From assembly GCF_002042965.1 (NCBI RefSeq), contig NZ_MZNT01000002.1, positions 496,001-560,000 on the forward strand: a stretch of DNA of 64,000 bases. Reading direction: 5' to 3'. Within the stretch, counting starts at the first letter, position 1; each line of letters begins with the position of its first letter. Positions 1-8,779 of this stretch are shown one piece after another. The position numbers were made by a program, and so were the translations under genes. This DNA is from Paenibacillus sp. 32352 (GTDB lineage Bacteria; Bacillota; Bacilli; Paenibacillales; NBRC-103111). A model generated the notes under the pieces. It worked only from the letters and a program-made list of their open reading frames with translations. It had not been told where the DNA came from and did no database searches.

Positions 1-308
1 GCAAGCTGATCGACACGATCCATTACATCGATCAAAACCTGTCCAAGGAGTTTACCGTTGACGAACTCTCGGAAATAGCGCATTTTCATCCGAATTATTT
101 TATCCGTTTTTTTAAAATGCACTTAGGCGTCCCGCCGATGCGATATATCCATGAACGAAGGCTGGAAAGGGCCAAGGAGCTGCTGTCGAGCACAGAGATG
201 AAAATAAGCGAAATCGCTAATATGACGGGGTTCTATGAAGCGTCGCATTTCTCTACAGCCTTTAAAAAGTATACAGGAACTTCACCGTCGGCATACCGTA
301 ACAGATAA
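1..308 (+). CDS. AraC-type transcriptional regulator, C-terminal part (5' end outside window)
   Basis: The frame is already open at the first base and ends with a TAA at 306-308. About 101 residues are visible and form a complete AraC/XylS double helix-turn-helix domain: a first HTH around 'DELSEIAHFHPNYFIRFFK', then the linking helix 'RRLERAKELLSS' and a second HTH ending 'ASHFSTAFKKYTGTSPSAYR', the usual C-terminal signature. The N-terminal sensing or receiver domain is cut off, so it is not possible to tell a YesN-type response regulator from a sugar-binding AraC protein. The next gene downstream is a secreted carbohydrate-active protein, so a role in its control is a reasonable inference. 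The internal ATG at 117 is not a real start, because it falls inside the first HTH. Confidence 0.9.
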   Translation, partial: KLIDTIHYIDQNLSKEFTVDELSEIAHFHPNYFIRFFKMHLGVPPMRYIHERRLERAKELLSSTEMKISEIANMTGFYEASHFSTAFKKYTGTSPSAYRNR

Positions 309-413
309 GGGTCTATTACAGATGGCCCGCGAGTGGAACGGATCAGCTGTGCAGGATAAGGAGTGAAGTTAATTTTATTAAAGCAATAGTTAATATCGTC
401 TATTCAAGTTGGG

Positions 414-428
414 ATGAAAGCGCTTTAT
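414..428 (+). promoter_or_regulatory. cre-like catabolite control site
   Basis: ATGAAAGCGCTTTAT matches the Bacillus CcpA consensus WTGNAANCGNWNNCW with one mismatch (A instead of C near the 3' end). It lies in the 280-bp gap before a secreted carbohydrate-active gene, where catabolite repression would be expected. A perfect 10-bp palindrome CTGACGTCAG follows at 430-439. Nothing else in this gap (309-588) is recognisable apart from the ribosome site AAGGAGG at 573-579. Confidence 0.5.
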
Positions 429-588
429 ACTGACGTCAGCACATGAAAATGGATGTGCAGCAGAGAATGCCTAGTCTAACAGGGAAGGGGGAGGATGCAA
501 GTCCGACTTAAGCTGCATCCGCCGTACAGGGAATGCGGCGCACGTACCATCTATCCGACAAGGTGATTCAAGAAGGAGGCGTTATCTT

Positions 589-2250
589 ATGTCCAGATTC
601 CTATCTTTAGCCAAGACTCAGATGAAGTGCATTGCGTTAACAGGTTTGCTGCTTGCAGGCCTCTCTCCCTTTAGTGCCGTTCAGGTCCAGGCTGCCAGCC
701 CTATGGTTGTTGACAGCCTGGATGGTCCGGTTACCCAGAATGAAATTAATTCCTTTAAAGCCTACATATTGGACCTTCAGCCGGTCGTATGGCCTAATAC
801 CGATTCTATGCAAAATGAGTATGCCCAGGGAAAAAGCGGCGAGAGCATTAAAGCTATGGGGCTCATGTATGAACTGACGGGCGACGCCGCCATTCTGGAT
901 CGGATGATCTATTTCTGCAACGTTCTACTTTCGCAGCGAAATGATATTTTGCCCGCGCCCTATGGCCAACGTACGGTATGGACGAATACGGTTGCACCTG
1001 TGTGGCCGGGCAACAGCAGCGGAACCGCTTCCGCCGATTCGGCCAACGGGGATCCGATAGGCCATCTTGCGAACTGCGCAAGGCTCATTCTCAAAACCCC
1101 TTCGATATGGAACACGACGGTTCCGGACGGGGACCCTTATGGCTATGGAGCAACCTATAAGCAGCGTGCAACCAAGTTTTTAGCTGAAGCCGATTATGTG
1201 ATCAACCAGTTTATTTTTCCCAAGCTGCTCAATTTGTCGAACGGCAACAAGTACTACTTTTCGTCTCAATCTCCTTACATGACGAATGGAGCCATGCCGT
1301 GGAATCAGCAGATGATGATCTCGTACGGCTTGCAAAATGTTGCTATGGCCCATGAGCTTCTCGGGGATAATCCTTCTCTGGTATCTCAATACGACAGCAT
1401 CATACAGGCGAATGTGAACTGGTATTTTGCCAATAACTCCGCCAAACAGGTGTATACCACCAGCTTAGGCAACACTGCTTATAATTGGGGATATAACCCG
1501 ACGCTGCTGAGCGGGGAGGATAACAGCCACGGCAGCCTGGATGTAGCGGGCTTTTACCGCCAATTCCTAAGCGGACGTTACGGGATTACGGCGGCACAGC
1601 TGAAGCCGATCGCTAATATGTACGCCGACGTCATGATGAGAGGCCCTAATGATTTCGCGGGAAAAGTCGATGGCACCGACGGCTCGGGGAACAGTGCGCC
1701 TACAACCTATGCGCGGAGCGGCTACTTGTTCTTGACAGCGCTTCGTCCGGATATGTACTATGCGCTTGCGAATGCGGATTTGTCGAGATCCGGCACCAGC
1801 ATGGACATATTCTCCCGCTTGATGTGGGCCAAGAACAAAAGGTACCAGAACGGCGGTAATCTTGCATCCGGCAAGACCTACAGTGCCTCTTCCTCCTGGA
1901 GCTCATCGTATGACGCTGGTAAAGCGTTTGACGGAAATGTCTCCTCCCGATGGTCTGCGTCCAGCGGCTCCACAAGCAATCAATGGATTAGTGTGGATTT
2001 CGGGTCAACGAAAAGCTTTAACCAGGTTTTCATCAAGGAAAGCACGTATACGAGGATCACATCTTATAAGCTCCAGTCCTCCAACGACGGTACGACCTTC
2101 ACGGATATTGCAGGCACCTCGGGAACATCGATCGGCGCAGGCAAAACGATAGACTTTAATACGGTCAATGCCCGCTACGTAAGGCTTTATATAACTTCCG
2201 CCAGTCAGGAGCCGACCGTGAATGAGATTGAGGTATATAAAATGAATTAA
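589..2250 (+). CDS. Secreted protein with alpha/alpha-barrel-like catalytic region and C-terminal F5/8 type C (CBM32) domain
   Basis: The 553-residue product starts with a clear signal peptide (hydrophobic stretch about residues 14-30, cleavage near 'VQAAS'). Residues ~40-410 are helix-rich, with the motifs 'NGDPIGHLANCARLIL', 'PWNQQMM' and 'GEDNSHGSLDVAGF', which resemble an uncharacterised family of secreted polysaccharide-acting proteins also found in actinomycetes. An acidic-His motif of the 'EDxxHG' kind is a candidate active site. Residues ~420-553 are a discoidin/CBM32-like carbohydrate-binding module (from 'NLASGKTYSASSSW' to 'NEIEVYKMN'). The ATG at 589 follows AAGGAGG with good spacing. 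Lyase or hydrolase activity is likely but the substrate cannot be named. An upstream cre-like site and AraC gene fit carbon-source regulation. Confidence 0.8.
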   Translation: MSRFLSLAKTQMKCIALTGLLLAGLSPFSAVQVQAASPMVVDSLDGPVTQNEINSFKAYILDLQPVVWPNTDSMQNEYAQGKSGESIKAMGLMYELTGDAAILDRMIYFCNVLLSQRNDILPAPYGQRTVWTNTVAPVWPGNSSGTASADSANGDPIGHLANCARLILKTPSIWNTTVPDGDPYGYGATYKQRATKFLAEADYVINQFIFPKLLNLSNGNKYYFSSQSPYMTNGAMPWNQQMMISYGLQNVAMAHELLGDNPSLVSQYDSIIQANVNWYFANNSAKQVYTTSLGNTAYNWGYNPTLLSGEDNSHGSLDVAGFYRQFLSGRYGITAAQLKPIANMYADVMMRGPNDFAGKVDGTDGSGNSAPTTYARSGYLFLTALRPDMYYALANADLSRSGTSMDIFSRLMWAKNKRYQNGGNLASGKTYSASSSWSSSYDAGKAFDGNVSSRWSASSGSTSNQWISVDFGSTKSFNQVFIKESTYTRITSYKLQSSNDGTTFTDIAGTSGTSIGAGKTIDFNTVNARYVRLYITSASQEPTVNEIEVYKMN

Positions 2251-2275
2251 CACGTAATCGGTTAAAAAACGTTTA

Positions 2276-2309
2276 ACGGCCGCCAACCCCTTTGCGGGAT
2301 GGCGGCCGT
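2276..2309. terminator. Stem-loop after the CBM32 gene
   Basis: ACGGCCGCCA (2276-2285) pairs perfectly with TGGCGGCCGT (2300-2309). No T-run follows on the + strand. On the - strand the hairpin is followed by TTAAACGTTTTTT, so it is terminator-shaped mainly in that direction. It may still end the upstream transcript. Confidence 0.5.
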
Positions 2310-2360
2310 ATGTGCAGTTAGGCGATGCTGTTCTTATAAAGGGAGGGGAAAGATTCGTAG

Positions 2361-2389
2361 TTATCATTTGGGATTATTGCTGTTACAAT
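2361..2389 (+). promoter_or_regulatory. Sigma-A-like promoter for alditol oxidase gene
   Basis: TTATCA (2361-2366), 17-nt spacer, TACAAT (2384-2389). The start of transcription would be near 2396, about 95 nt before the start codon. Confidence 0.5.
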
Positions 2390-2489
2390 AAAGGAAGCTA
2401 TATCAAACAGGAATGGACCCAAGTCTATTTGACAGAAAAAGGATCTTATCGTAGTTGAGAATTCGATCACAACAAGGAGTGTGCGGTTT

Positions 2490-3749
2490 ATGGAAAGCAA
2501 TAGAAATTGGGCAGGCAATTATACGTATGGTACTACTAATCTTCATGTTCCCGAAAGCTTGGAGCAAGTACAGGAATATGTAGCCCGCTGCAACCGAATC
2601 AAGGTGCTGGGCACGCGCCATTCCTTTAATGGCATCGCAGACTCTAGGGAGAATCTTCTTTCGCTGGAGAAGCTCAACCGAGTGGTCGAATTGGACAAGC
2701 AGCGAAGGAAAGTAACCGTCGAAGGAGGCATTCGATACGGCGAGTTGTGCCGCTACCTGCACAGCCATGGCTTTGCGCTGCACAATTTGGCATCGCTGCC
2801 TCATATCACGGTTGCAGGAGCCTGCGCTACGGCGACCCACGGCTCAGGAGATCGGAATGCCAGCCTTGCTGCAGCGGTGCATGCCCTCGAGATTATCAAG
2901 GCTGACGGGGAGAAGATCGTGCTATCCCGTGATCAAGGAGACGGCACCCTCGAAGGAGCCGTTGTCGGACTTGGAGGATTGGGCGTCGTTACAAAGATAA
3001 CGCTGGATGTCGTACCGGTATTTCAAATAAGCCAGCATGTATATGACAACTTGCCATTGGCACAATTGAAAGACAATTTCGACGCGATATTCTCCAGCGC
3101 CTATAGTGTAAGCCTGTTCACGGATTGGAAGCAGTCCGCCTTCAATCAAGTTTGGCAGAAGCGGGTATTATCCCAAGATGCCGATCCGGTTACAGAGGAT
3201 TTCTTCGGAGCGGCACGTGCATTGGAAAATCGGCATCCGGTGCCAGGACTCACGGCGGAAAATTGCAGCGAGCAATTAGGAATACCTGGGCCCTGGCATG
3301 AGCGGCTGCCTCATTTTCGAATGGATTTTACCCCGAGCGCAGGGGAGGAGCTGCAGAGCGAGTATTTTGTCGCCCGACAGGATGCTTATAGCGCACTTCA
3401 AGCAATTGAACAGCTGAAGGAGCGTATAGCACCACTCCTGCACGTTTCCGAAGTTCGAACGATTGCGGCCGACGACTTATGGATGAGTCCTTGCTACCAG
3501 CGGGATTCGGTAGCGTTCCACTTTACCTGGAAGCCCCTTGTGGAGGATGTTCGACAGCTGCTCCCGATTCTGGAGGAAAAGCTGGAGCCTTATCAGGCTC
3601 GCCCGCATTGGGCCAAGCTGTTTGCGATGACTCCATCACGGCTGCACTCGCTTTATGAGAAGCTGCCGGATTTTCAACAACTGCTCCTTCGCTATGATCC
3701 GGAAGGAAAATTTCGCAATGATTATTTGAATCATTATATTATGCATTGA
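2490..3749 (+). CDS. FAD-dependent alditol (xylitol/sorbitol-type) oxidase
   Basis: The protein has 419 residues, the usual length for AldO-type oxidases. An N-terminal FAD-binding (PCMH) domain carries 'LGTRHSFNGIAD'; His44 is the expected covalent FAD attachment residue. 'LASLPHITVAGACATATHGSG' (in two overlapping motifs) and 'VVGLGGLGVVT' are family hallmarks. The C-terminal ALO domain includes 'SVSLFTDWK', 'PGPWHERLPHFRMDFTPS', 'LQSEYF' and the final 'RPHWAK...F', matching streptomycete alditol oxidase almost motif for motif. These enzymes oxidise the terminal CHOH of sugar alcohols to aldoses with O2, giving H2O2. A GTG at 2481 is in frame, but AAGGAG at 2474-2479 would touch it, so the ATG at 2490 is preferred. 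It stands alone with its own promoter. Confidence 0.9.
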   Translation: MESNRNWAGNYTYGTTNLHVPESLEQVQEYVARCNRIKVLGTRHSFNGIADSRENLLSLEKLNRVVELDKQRRKVTVEGGIRYGELCRYLHSHGFALHNLASLPHITVAGACATATHGSGDRNASLAAAVHALEIIKADGEKIVLSRDQGDGTLEGAVVGLGGLGVVTKITLDVVPVFQISQHVYDNLPLAQLKDNFDAIFSSAYSVSLFTDWKQSAFNQVWQKRVLSQDADPVTEDFFGAARALENRHPVPGLTAENCSEQLGIPGPWHERLPHFRMDFTPSAGEELQSEYFVARQDAYSALQAIEQLKERIAPLLHVSEVRTIAADDLWMSPCYQRDSVAFHFTWKPLVEDVRQLLPILEEKLEPYQARPHWAKLFAMTPSRLHSLYEKLPDFQQLLLRYDPEGKFRNDYLNHYIMH

Positions 3750-3763
3750 TTGTATGCTCTTTT

Positions 3764-3826
3764 CCTTTGGTCTTCGGTATTAACTGGAGCCTTCGTAATG
3801 TCGATACAATAACAGAAGACCAAAGG
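3764..3826 (+). promoter_or_regulatory. Inverted repeat that would sequester the ribosome site of the next gene
   Basis: CCTTTGGTCTTC (3764-3775) and GAAGACCAAAGG (3815-3826) are perfect 12-nt complements separated by 39 nt. The 3' arm overlaps the Shine-Dalgarno sequence AAAGGAGAG (3823-3831) of the gene starting at 3838. In RNA the hairpin would hide this site. Confidence 0.5.
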
Positions 3827-3837
3827 AGAGAGATGAA

Positions 3838-5259
3838 ATGAACAACAAAACCATAAATATAGGCTTAGCTGGATGTTTGCTGTCCCTCTTGGCTGTTCCG
3901 CAAGCCTTGGCATCGCCCGATTCAGCTGTATCCATCTCTGTGAACGGGATTGAAATTTTTACGGATGCTCCTGCTTATATCCAGGCCGATGCGGGAGTCA
4001 CCTACGTCCCGATCCGGGTCGTCTCCGAATCACTGGGAGCGAACGTTACATGGGTAGAATCTACTAATACAGCGATCATAAGCAAGTCAGGTACAGTGCT
4101 AGAATTGACCCTGAATCAGCCTGCTGCAAAGAAAAATGGCCAAGCCGTTACCCTGGAGGCGCCCGCCGTAATGCAAAATGGCCGTTTGATGGTGCCGATT
4201 CGTTTTGTTTCGGAAGAGTTGGGTGTAAGCATCAGCTGGGACCCGGATTCACGTTTGATAAATCTAGGAACTGCGGCAGCCAACCCCTTATTTGCGGCCG
4301 GATCCGGCAATGACCCTCAGAACATTCATAATAATGCTATGGTGACGGAGTATAACGGCTGGCTTTATTATGCCAATATCGGCGATAGCAACAAGTTGTA
4401 CCGAATGTCCCTGGACCGGACTGTTAACGTGCAGTTAACCGATGAACCGGTTACCGATATCAGTGCAGTGGACGGCTGGGTGTATTACCGGATCTATGAG
4501 CATAGGGAAGGCAAGAGAACCGATGCCGGAGAGATCTACCGAATACGTACGGACGGAAGTTCTAGGACCCTGCTGAGTGAGCACGAGACACGGCATTTAT
4601 TCATGAGAGACGGCTACCTGTATTACAGCAGGGATAAGGGGATGGGCTCCGGCCCTATCTATAGGATGAAGCTTGACGGAACTGATAGGACCCAGCTCAG
4701 CGGCGAGGATGAAGAGGTATTTGAGATGGCCCTGGGGGGCGATTCGATTTATTATACGTTGAGCTCCGGAGGGCTATACCGGATCGATCCGGAAAGCACA
4801 GAGTCGGCGGCAATAGATTCAGATTGGTACTATGATATTAGAATCGTTGATGGCTGGCTGTATTATAAGGACGATAAAGGGTACTTGCACCGCATGGACT
4901 TGTCAGGGGGCGGCCGAAGCAGCATCGGCGATCATCCTGTAGGATCGTTTTGGATTAAAGACAATACGGTTTACTATGAACAAATGGTGGAGGGCAAATG
5001 GTCCTCCTCGGAATCCAGGCTATATCGAAGCGGGCTGGACGGAAGCAATCCCACTCTGCTCGTTGATAAAGTCATATTAAACATCAATGTCATTGGTGAA
5101 CGTTTGTACTACATGACTTATGAGACTATCAATTCCGATGTTCATCAATACGCAGACATTGTGAATACTCTTTCAAGAATGAATTTGGATGGAACGCATA
5201 AGCAAGATTTAACGTCCAAAACAACGAACCCGTTTCCGGATTTACTCAGGAAAAAATAA
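3838..5259 (+). CDS. Secreted copper-amine-oxidase-N-like domain protein with DUF5050-type repeats
   Basis: 473 residues. A signal peptide spans about residues 1-25 (cleavage near 'ALASP'). Residues ~30-145 hold a copper amine oxidase N-terminal-like domain, recognisable by 'VTYVPIRVVSESLGANVTW' and its repeat 'RLMVPIRFVSEELGVSISW', common in Paenibacillus surface proteins. The rest is built of six or seven short beta-propeller-like repeats of the form 'GWLYY...LYRMSLDGT' (DUF5050 type), for example 'DGWVYYRIYE', 'DGYLYYSRDKG', 'LYRSGLDGSNPTLL'. It is likely a cell-wall or secreted binding or signalling protein; no catalytic motif is visible. An inverted repeat covers its ribosome site, suggesting translational control. 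Confidence 0.8.
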   Translation: MNNKTINIGLAGCLLSLLAVPQALASPDSAVSISVNGIEIFTDAPAYIQADAGVTYVPIRVVSESLGANVTWVESTNTAIISKSGTVLELTLNQPAAKKNGQAVTLEAPAVMQNGRLMVPIRFVSEELGVSISWDPDSRLINLGTAAANPLFAAGSGNDPQNIHNNAMVTEYNGWLYYANIGDSNKLYRMSLDRTVNVQLTDEPVTDISAVDGWVYYRIYEHREGKRTDAGEIYRIRTDGSSRTLLSEHETRHLFMRDGYLYYSRDKGMGSGPIYRMKLDGTDRTQLSGEDEEVFEMALGGDSIYYTLSSGGLYRIDPESTESAAIDSDWYYDIRIVDGWLYYKDDKGYLHRMDLSGGGRSSIGDHPVGSFWIKDNTVYYEQMVEGKWSSSESRLYRSGLDGSNPTLLVDKVILNINVIGERLYYMTYETINSDVHQYADIVNTLSRMNLDGTHKQDLTSKTTNPFPDLLRKK

Positions 5260-5275
5260 CAGAAGCCACTTGAAC

Positions 5276-5309
5276 AATAAGACACTGACCATCCGATCAG
5301 TGTCTTATT
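5276..5309. terminator. Bidirectional intrinsic terminator
   Basis: A 13-bp stem built on GACACTGA (5281-5288) and TCAGTGTC (5297-5304), flanked by A- and T-rich tails on both sides, lies between convergent genes ending at 5259 (+) and 5320 (-). Confidence 0.85.
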
Positions 5310-5319
5310 TATTTACTTA

Positions 5320-5655
5320 TTAGTGTCTGTACGAAATGTTGTTGGCGATAGTGGATCCGAATCCTTGGGCTTGATTATATGGGAGCACGCTGTTTTGTGC
5401 GGTATTCTCCAAGGATCTGCAAATTTGAGCTACTTGCTGCATTTGTTGCATAGCAAGCTGATGACCTTGCAGAGCAGTCTGGATCATTTGCGAGGCTCTT
5501 TGCTCTTTTTGCGCGATCTGCTCCAGAATCACAGCATTTTGCTGCTCTTGCTGCAGCAATTGCTGATACATTTGGGTCGCTTGTTGAGTCTGGCTCATCA
5601 GCTGATTAATGATTTGTTCACATTGATTGATTTGGCTGGACATATTTTGATACAT
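5320..5655 (-). CDS. Gln-rich coiled-coil protein of unknown function
   Basis: 111 residues, extremely rich in Gln and Met, with an almost continuous heptad pattern from residue ~5 to ~90 ('QQATQMYQQLLQQEQQNAV', 'KEQRASQMIQTALQG'), so a long coiled coil is predicted. There is no signal peptide or membrane segment. The C-terminus 'NNISYRH' is short and polar. The start is well supported by AAAGGAGG eight bases upstream on the - strand. A stem-loop (ATTTGGC 5674-5680 with GCCAAAT 5697-5703) separates it from the MFS gene upstream. I do not recognise the family; a structural or spore-related role is only a guess. A 131-residue frame on the opposite strand is a shadow of this repetitive sequence. 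Confidence 0.8.
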   Translation of the reverse strand: MYQNMSSQINQCEQIINQLMSQTQQATQMYQQLLQQEQQNAVILEQIAQKEQRASQMIQTALQGHQLAMQQMQQVAQICRSLENTAQNSVLPYNQAQGFGSTIANNISYRH

Positions 5656-5710
5656 AGTATAATTCCTCCTTTGATTTGGCCTTTTGTTTTAAAGGTGCCA
5701 AATATAGAGT

Positions 5711-6982
5711 CTACTTAATTTTTTGTTTTATGCGGAGTGGAAAGAAGTGCAAGCTTTGGCCTTGACCCCGATTATTTTCTTTGGGCTTCAGCCCGAATAA
5801 CGCGAGCAATACGGCAATTGCGCTGCATCCCGCCATGGTGAAGAACATCACGGAAGGAGACAGCTTGATAAGCAGCGAGGCAAGCGGAGGACCAGCCGCT
5901 ACCCCGATAAATCGCATAGAGCTGTAGATGGAGGTAATAGTTCCCCGCTGTTGTTTTTCAATACTCTCCGTAATCATCGCATCCAGGCAGGGTAATGCAA
6001 TTCCGACTCCAATACCCATAAAGCATATTGAAATAATCAGAATTAAGGCGGCGGAATAGATAAACCCGTCCCACAAAAGACTTAAGGCAACTAAACTCAT
6101 TCCGGCAAACGTCAGCCATTTCATCAGGGTCATGTTTTTTTTAATGATTTTCCCGGTAATAAAGGACGCTAAGCACAAGAAAGCTAACGGAATGGCCAAG
6201 ATACAACCCTTAAGTATACCTTTAATATGGTAATTATCTTCCAGTAGATCAGATAAGTAAAATAGGATCCCGAAGATAACCAGCATACAGATACCGCCAA
6301 TGCCAAAAATAGCGTACAGCCATCTGCCGTTTTCTTTAAAGATTTGCTTAATTTGCGTGAAGAAGGCGCGAAGGGTTGCTTGTTCTTGATCGGCTTCGTT
6401 GTCTTCCTTCTTTGGAGTTTTGACCAGAAAGGCTACGAGCACGGTAGAAATGATGCATAAAACGGGTATGGCAAGAAAAGGCAGGAACCATACAGCCATG
6501 GCTAAGGCCGATCCTAGAACGGGGCTCAGCACCTTACCGAACGTATTGGCAGTTTCCACAATGCCCAGACCGCTGCTGACATCGTCCTCGTTCTTGAACA
6601 TATCTCCCACCAAAGGGAGTACGATCGGGAAAGCCCCCGCGGCACCCACCCCTTGCAATAAACGGCCCAGCATAATAACCATGTAGGATTGATCAAGCCA
6701 CCAGGCTCCAAGTCCTGAGACCAATCCGCCCGCTGCTGTTATCAGCAGACTGGGAATAATGATTTTCTTTCGTCCGAAACGATCGGATAAGTAGCCAGCT
6801 AATGGGATCAGCAGAATGGCTACGGCAGAGTAAACGGTAATCAGCAAGCTCACTTGAAGCGAAGTAATGCCCAGCTTGTCCCGTATGGATGGCAACACCG
6901 GAATCAGCATCGAATTACCTAAAGTCATAATTAGCGGAATGGAAGCGATCGCTATAAGGTCCCATGTTTTTCTCTCTTCCAT
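5711..6982 (-). CDS. MFS multidrug efflux transporter (DHA1/Bmr-like)
   Basis: 423 residues with twelve predicted membrane helices. It carries the MFS loop 2-3 motif 'GYLSDRFGRKK' and the drug:H+ antiporter motif C-like 'GNSMLIPVLP' near the N-terminus, plus 'LGRLLQGVGAAGAFPIVLPL' in TM4. This is typical of 12-TM drug exporters such as Bmr, Blt and the bacillibactin exporter YmfD. The start has AAAGGACAG upstream. It is directly downstream of, and on the same strand as, an AraC-type regulator gene (gap ~136 bp), which probably controls it. The substrate cannot be told from sequence. Confidence 0.85.
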   Translation of the reverse strand: MEERKTWDLIAIASIPLIMTLGNSMLIPVLPSIRDKLGITSLQVSLLITVYSAVAILLIPLAGYLSDRFGRKKIIIPSLLITAAGGLVSGLGAWWLDQSYMVIMLGRLLQGVGAAGAFPIVLPLVGDMFKNEDDVSSGLGIVETANTFGKVLSPVLGSALAMAVWFLPFLAIPVLCIISTVLVAFLVKTPKKEDNEADQEQATLRAFFTQIKQIFKENGRWLYAIFGIGGICMLVIFGILFYLSDLLEDNYHIKGILKGCILAIPLAFLCLASFITGKIIKKNMTLMKWLTFAGMSLVALSLLWDGFIYSAALILIISICFMGIGVGIALPCLDAMITESIEKQQRGTITSIYSSMRFIGVAAGPPLASLLIKLSPSVMFFTMAGCSAIAVLLALFGLKPKENNRGQGQSLHFFPLRIKQKIK

Positions 6983-7118
6983 GCTACACCTGTCCTTTTA
7001 GGGAGAATGTCAAATCCAAGACATACACCCCATACTATAACCGTTTCACCGTTGGAATATGCAATCCATTGAGTTGAATAAGCTATCAAATCAAACCGGT
7101 ATGTAGTTGGAAAGGTCA

Positions 7119-7967
7119 TTAACGTCTTGCCATGCTCGAAGCCATATTGCGATAGTTGAGGGGGGAGAAGCCGACATGGGCTTTAAACTGTCTGCTGAAA
7201 TAATGAAGCTCCAGTCCGACCGCGGCCGAGATTTCCGTAACTGTCATCGTAGTATCTCGAAGCAGTGCTTGCGCTTGGTCCAGGCGAAGGCGATTCATAT
7301 ATTGCATAGGTGACGAACCGATCATATCTTTAAACAGCCGGGAGAAGTAATTGGTATCCAGGTGAATGAGCCGGGCAAGCTCAGGCACAGTAACATCATC
7401 GCGCAAATGATTCTCCATATAGTTCACGACGGTTTTCAAGTTTTCGTACGATAACGGGGATTGAGAGAACATATTTTGGATACCTGCCCGTTCTACATAA
7501 AAGTGGAGCAGATGAAGCAGCAGAGAGCTTGTCATGATCGGGGCGAACGGTTCACTTCGGCTCATATGGCAGTTCAGCTCTCGAAACAGATGCGCGAGCA
7601 GCCCGATATCCTGTTCAGGAACATCAATATAATGAGGAACGTCGATCATCCGAAACAGATCCGTTTCCCCAATCGAAGCCTGGAAATGACACCAATATTT
7701 CTGAAATGTCCGATTGCTGATTGAAGCAAGAGACTGCCGTGTTCCGGCAGGCAGCAGGAACAATTGATTAGGCTTGGGTTCGTAATCGCAGCCGTCGATA
7801 CTAATGGAGCCCTCGCCATCGAGAATGAAATAAAACTTATGGACAGCCGGTACAAAATTCAGATTGCCCCAGCTTCGAGGCACTCTCGTGAATCCGCCGC
7901 TAATTGGTGCAGCTTGAATGTTGGCAAAAATCCGCTTCATGATATGGTTCAAGGAATTATCTCGCAT
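7119..7967 (-). CDS. AraC family transcriptional regulator with N-terminal cupin domain
   Basis: 282 residues from the ATG at 7967. That start is chosen over the longer frame (8039) because GGGTGAT lies seven bases upstream and the extra N-terminus 'MYYNKCKQRSLFLLLKK' looks untranslated. Residues ~1-150 form an AraC-binding cupin-like sensor ('HKFYFILDGEGSISIDG', 'LFLLPAGTRQ'). Residues ~180-280 are the double HTH ('VPELARLIHLDTNYFSRLFK', ending 'RQFKAHVGFSPLNYR'). It lies upstream of the MFS transporter gene on the same strand and is likely its regulator; the inducer is unknown. Confidence 0.85.
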   Translation of the reverse strand: MRDNSLNHIMKRIFANIQAAPISGGFTRVPRSWGNLNFVPAVHKFYFILDGEGSISIDGCDYEPKPNQLFLLPAGTRQSLASISNRTFQKYWCHFQASIGETDLFRMIDVPHYIDVPEQDIGLLAHLFRELNCHMSRSEPFAPIMTSSLLLHLLHFYVERAGIQNMFSQSPLSYENLKTVVNYMENHLRDDVTVPELARLIHLDTNYFSRLFKDMIGSSPMQYMNRLRLDQAQALLRDTTMTVTEISAAVGLELHYFSRQFKAHVGFSPLNYRNMASSMARR

Positions 7968-8184
7968 AGTATCACCCGGGAAATGGACTTTTTTTAATAA
8001 TAGGAACAGGCTTCTTTGTTTACATTTATTATAGTACAAATTCCGGTACGTAGATTGAAATTATCAAACTTTGCACAAGGCTTCAAAGGGCAAGGAAAAA
8101 ACGAACTTGAAATGTACTGCAGGAAAACAGAGATCCACTGAGAATATGTAAATAACATTGGTTTGCACGAATGGAGGTCTTGCA

Positions 8185-8712
8185 TTGAATTTTCTTTTGA
8201 ATGAGGCCATTGAATTGCTGGAGCGCACACCCCGAACCTTGGAGTCTTTATTATCCGGATTATCCGATAGATGGCTGCATTGTAATGAAGGGGAGGGGAC
8301 ATGGAATGTCATTGAAGTCGTTGAACACCTGATAGAAGGAGAGAAGCATAACTGGGTGCCGCGTTTGGACATGATCCTGAGGGAGGGGGAGGACAAGCCG
8401 TTTCCTCCGTTTGACCGGTTTTCCCATTTGCATTCAGAATCCCGAAGCACCATCGAACAATCATTGCAGGCATTTAAACAAATCCGATTTCAAAACCTGG
8501 ATTTCGTGAAGGAACGAATTCAACCCGAGCTCCATCTGGAATTGGCGGGAACTCACCCTGAGTTTGGCCCCGTTAAGGTAAGAGAGCTGCTCTCGACGTG
8601 GGTAGTTCATGATTTGACACATATGACTCAGATTGTAAGGGTGATGGCCAAGAGCTACAGCTCCGATGTAGGGCCATGGAAGGCTTATTTAGGCATATTA
8701 AAGCATACATGA
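8185..8712 (+). CDS. DinB family metal-dependent protein
   Basis: 175 residues from TTG 8185, chosen because GGAGG (8173-8177) is well placed; the longer frame from 8158 would start inside poor context. It is an all-alpha DinB/YfiT-like four-helix fold, with '[19 protein letters not shown]' and a C-terminal '[19 protein letters not shown]'. The His in 'VEHL' and the two His in 'HDLTH' are the usual three metal ligands. Such proteins are often thiol- or bacillithiol-dependent transferases, or of unknown function. It has no operon partner. The next region is the T-box leader. Confidence 0.8.
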   Translation: MNFLLNEAIELLERTPRTLESLLSGLSDRWLHCNEGEGTWNVIEVVEHLIEGEKHNWVPRLDMILREGEDKPFPPFDRFSHLHSESRSTIEQSLQAFKQIRFQNLDFVKERIQPELHLELAGTHPEFGPVKVRELLSTWVVHDLTHMTQIVRVMAKSYSSDVGPWKAYLGILKHT

Positions 8713-8779
8713 GTTTTTTCGAAAAAAATGGTTTACCGCTTTACAGTTATTTGATATTATATACGCAATAGATGAATCA

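Noticed and set aside
390..410. TTAATA/TATTCA run upstream of 589 as another PhoP-type box
   Set aside because: Only two of four positions match at 11-bp spacing, unlike the three boxes reported.
2403..2840. 145-residue - frame over the alditol oxidase start
   Set aside because: Antisense to a convincingly identified enzyme, with no ribosome site.
5323..5718. 131-residue Leu-rich + frame
   Set aside because: Complement of the Gln-rich gene (CAG codons read as CTG); the - strand gene has the ribosome site.
7030..7075. Possible 19-bp-spacer promoter (TTGCAT/TATAGT) before the MFS gene
   Set aside because: Spacer dyad is not convincing and the linked regulator is AraC-type, so a MerR-like promoter is not supported.
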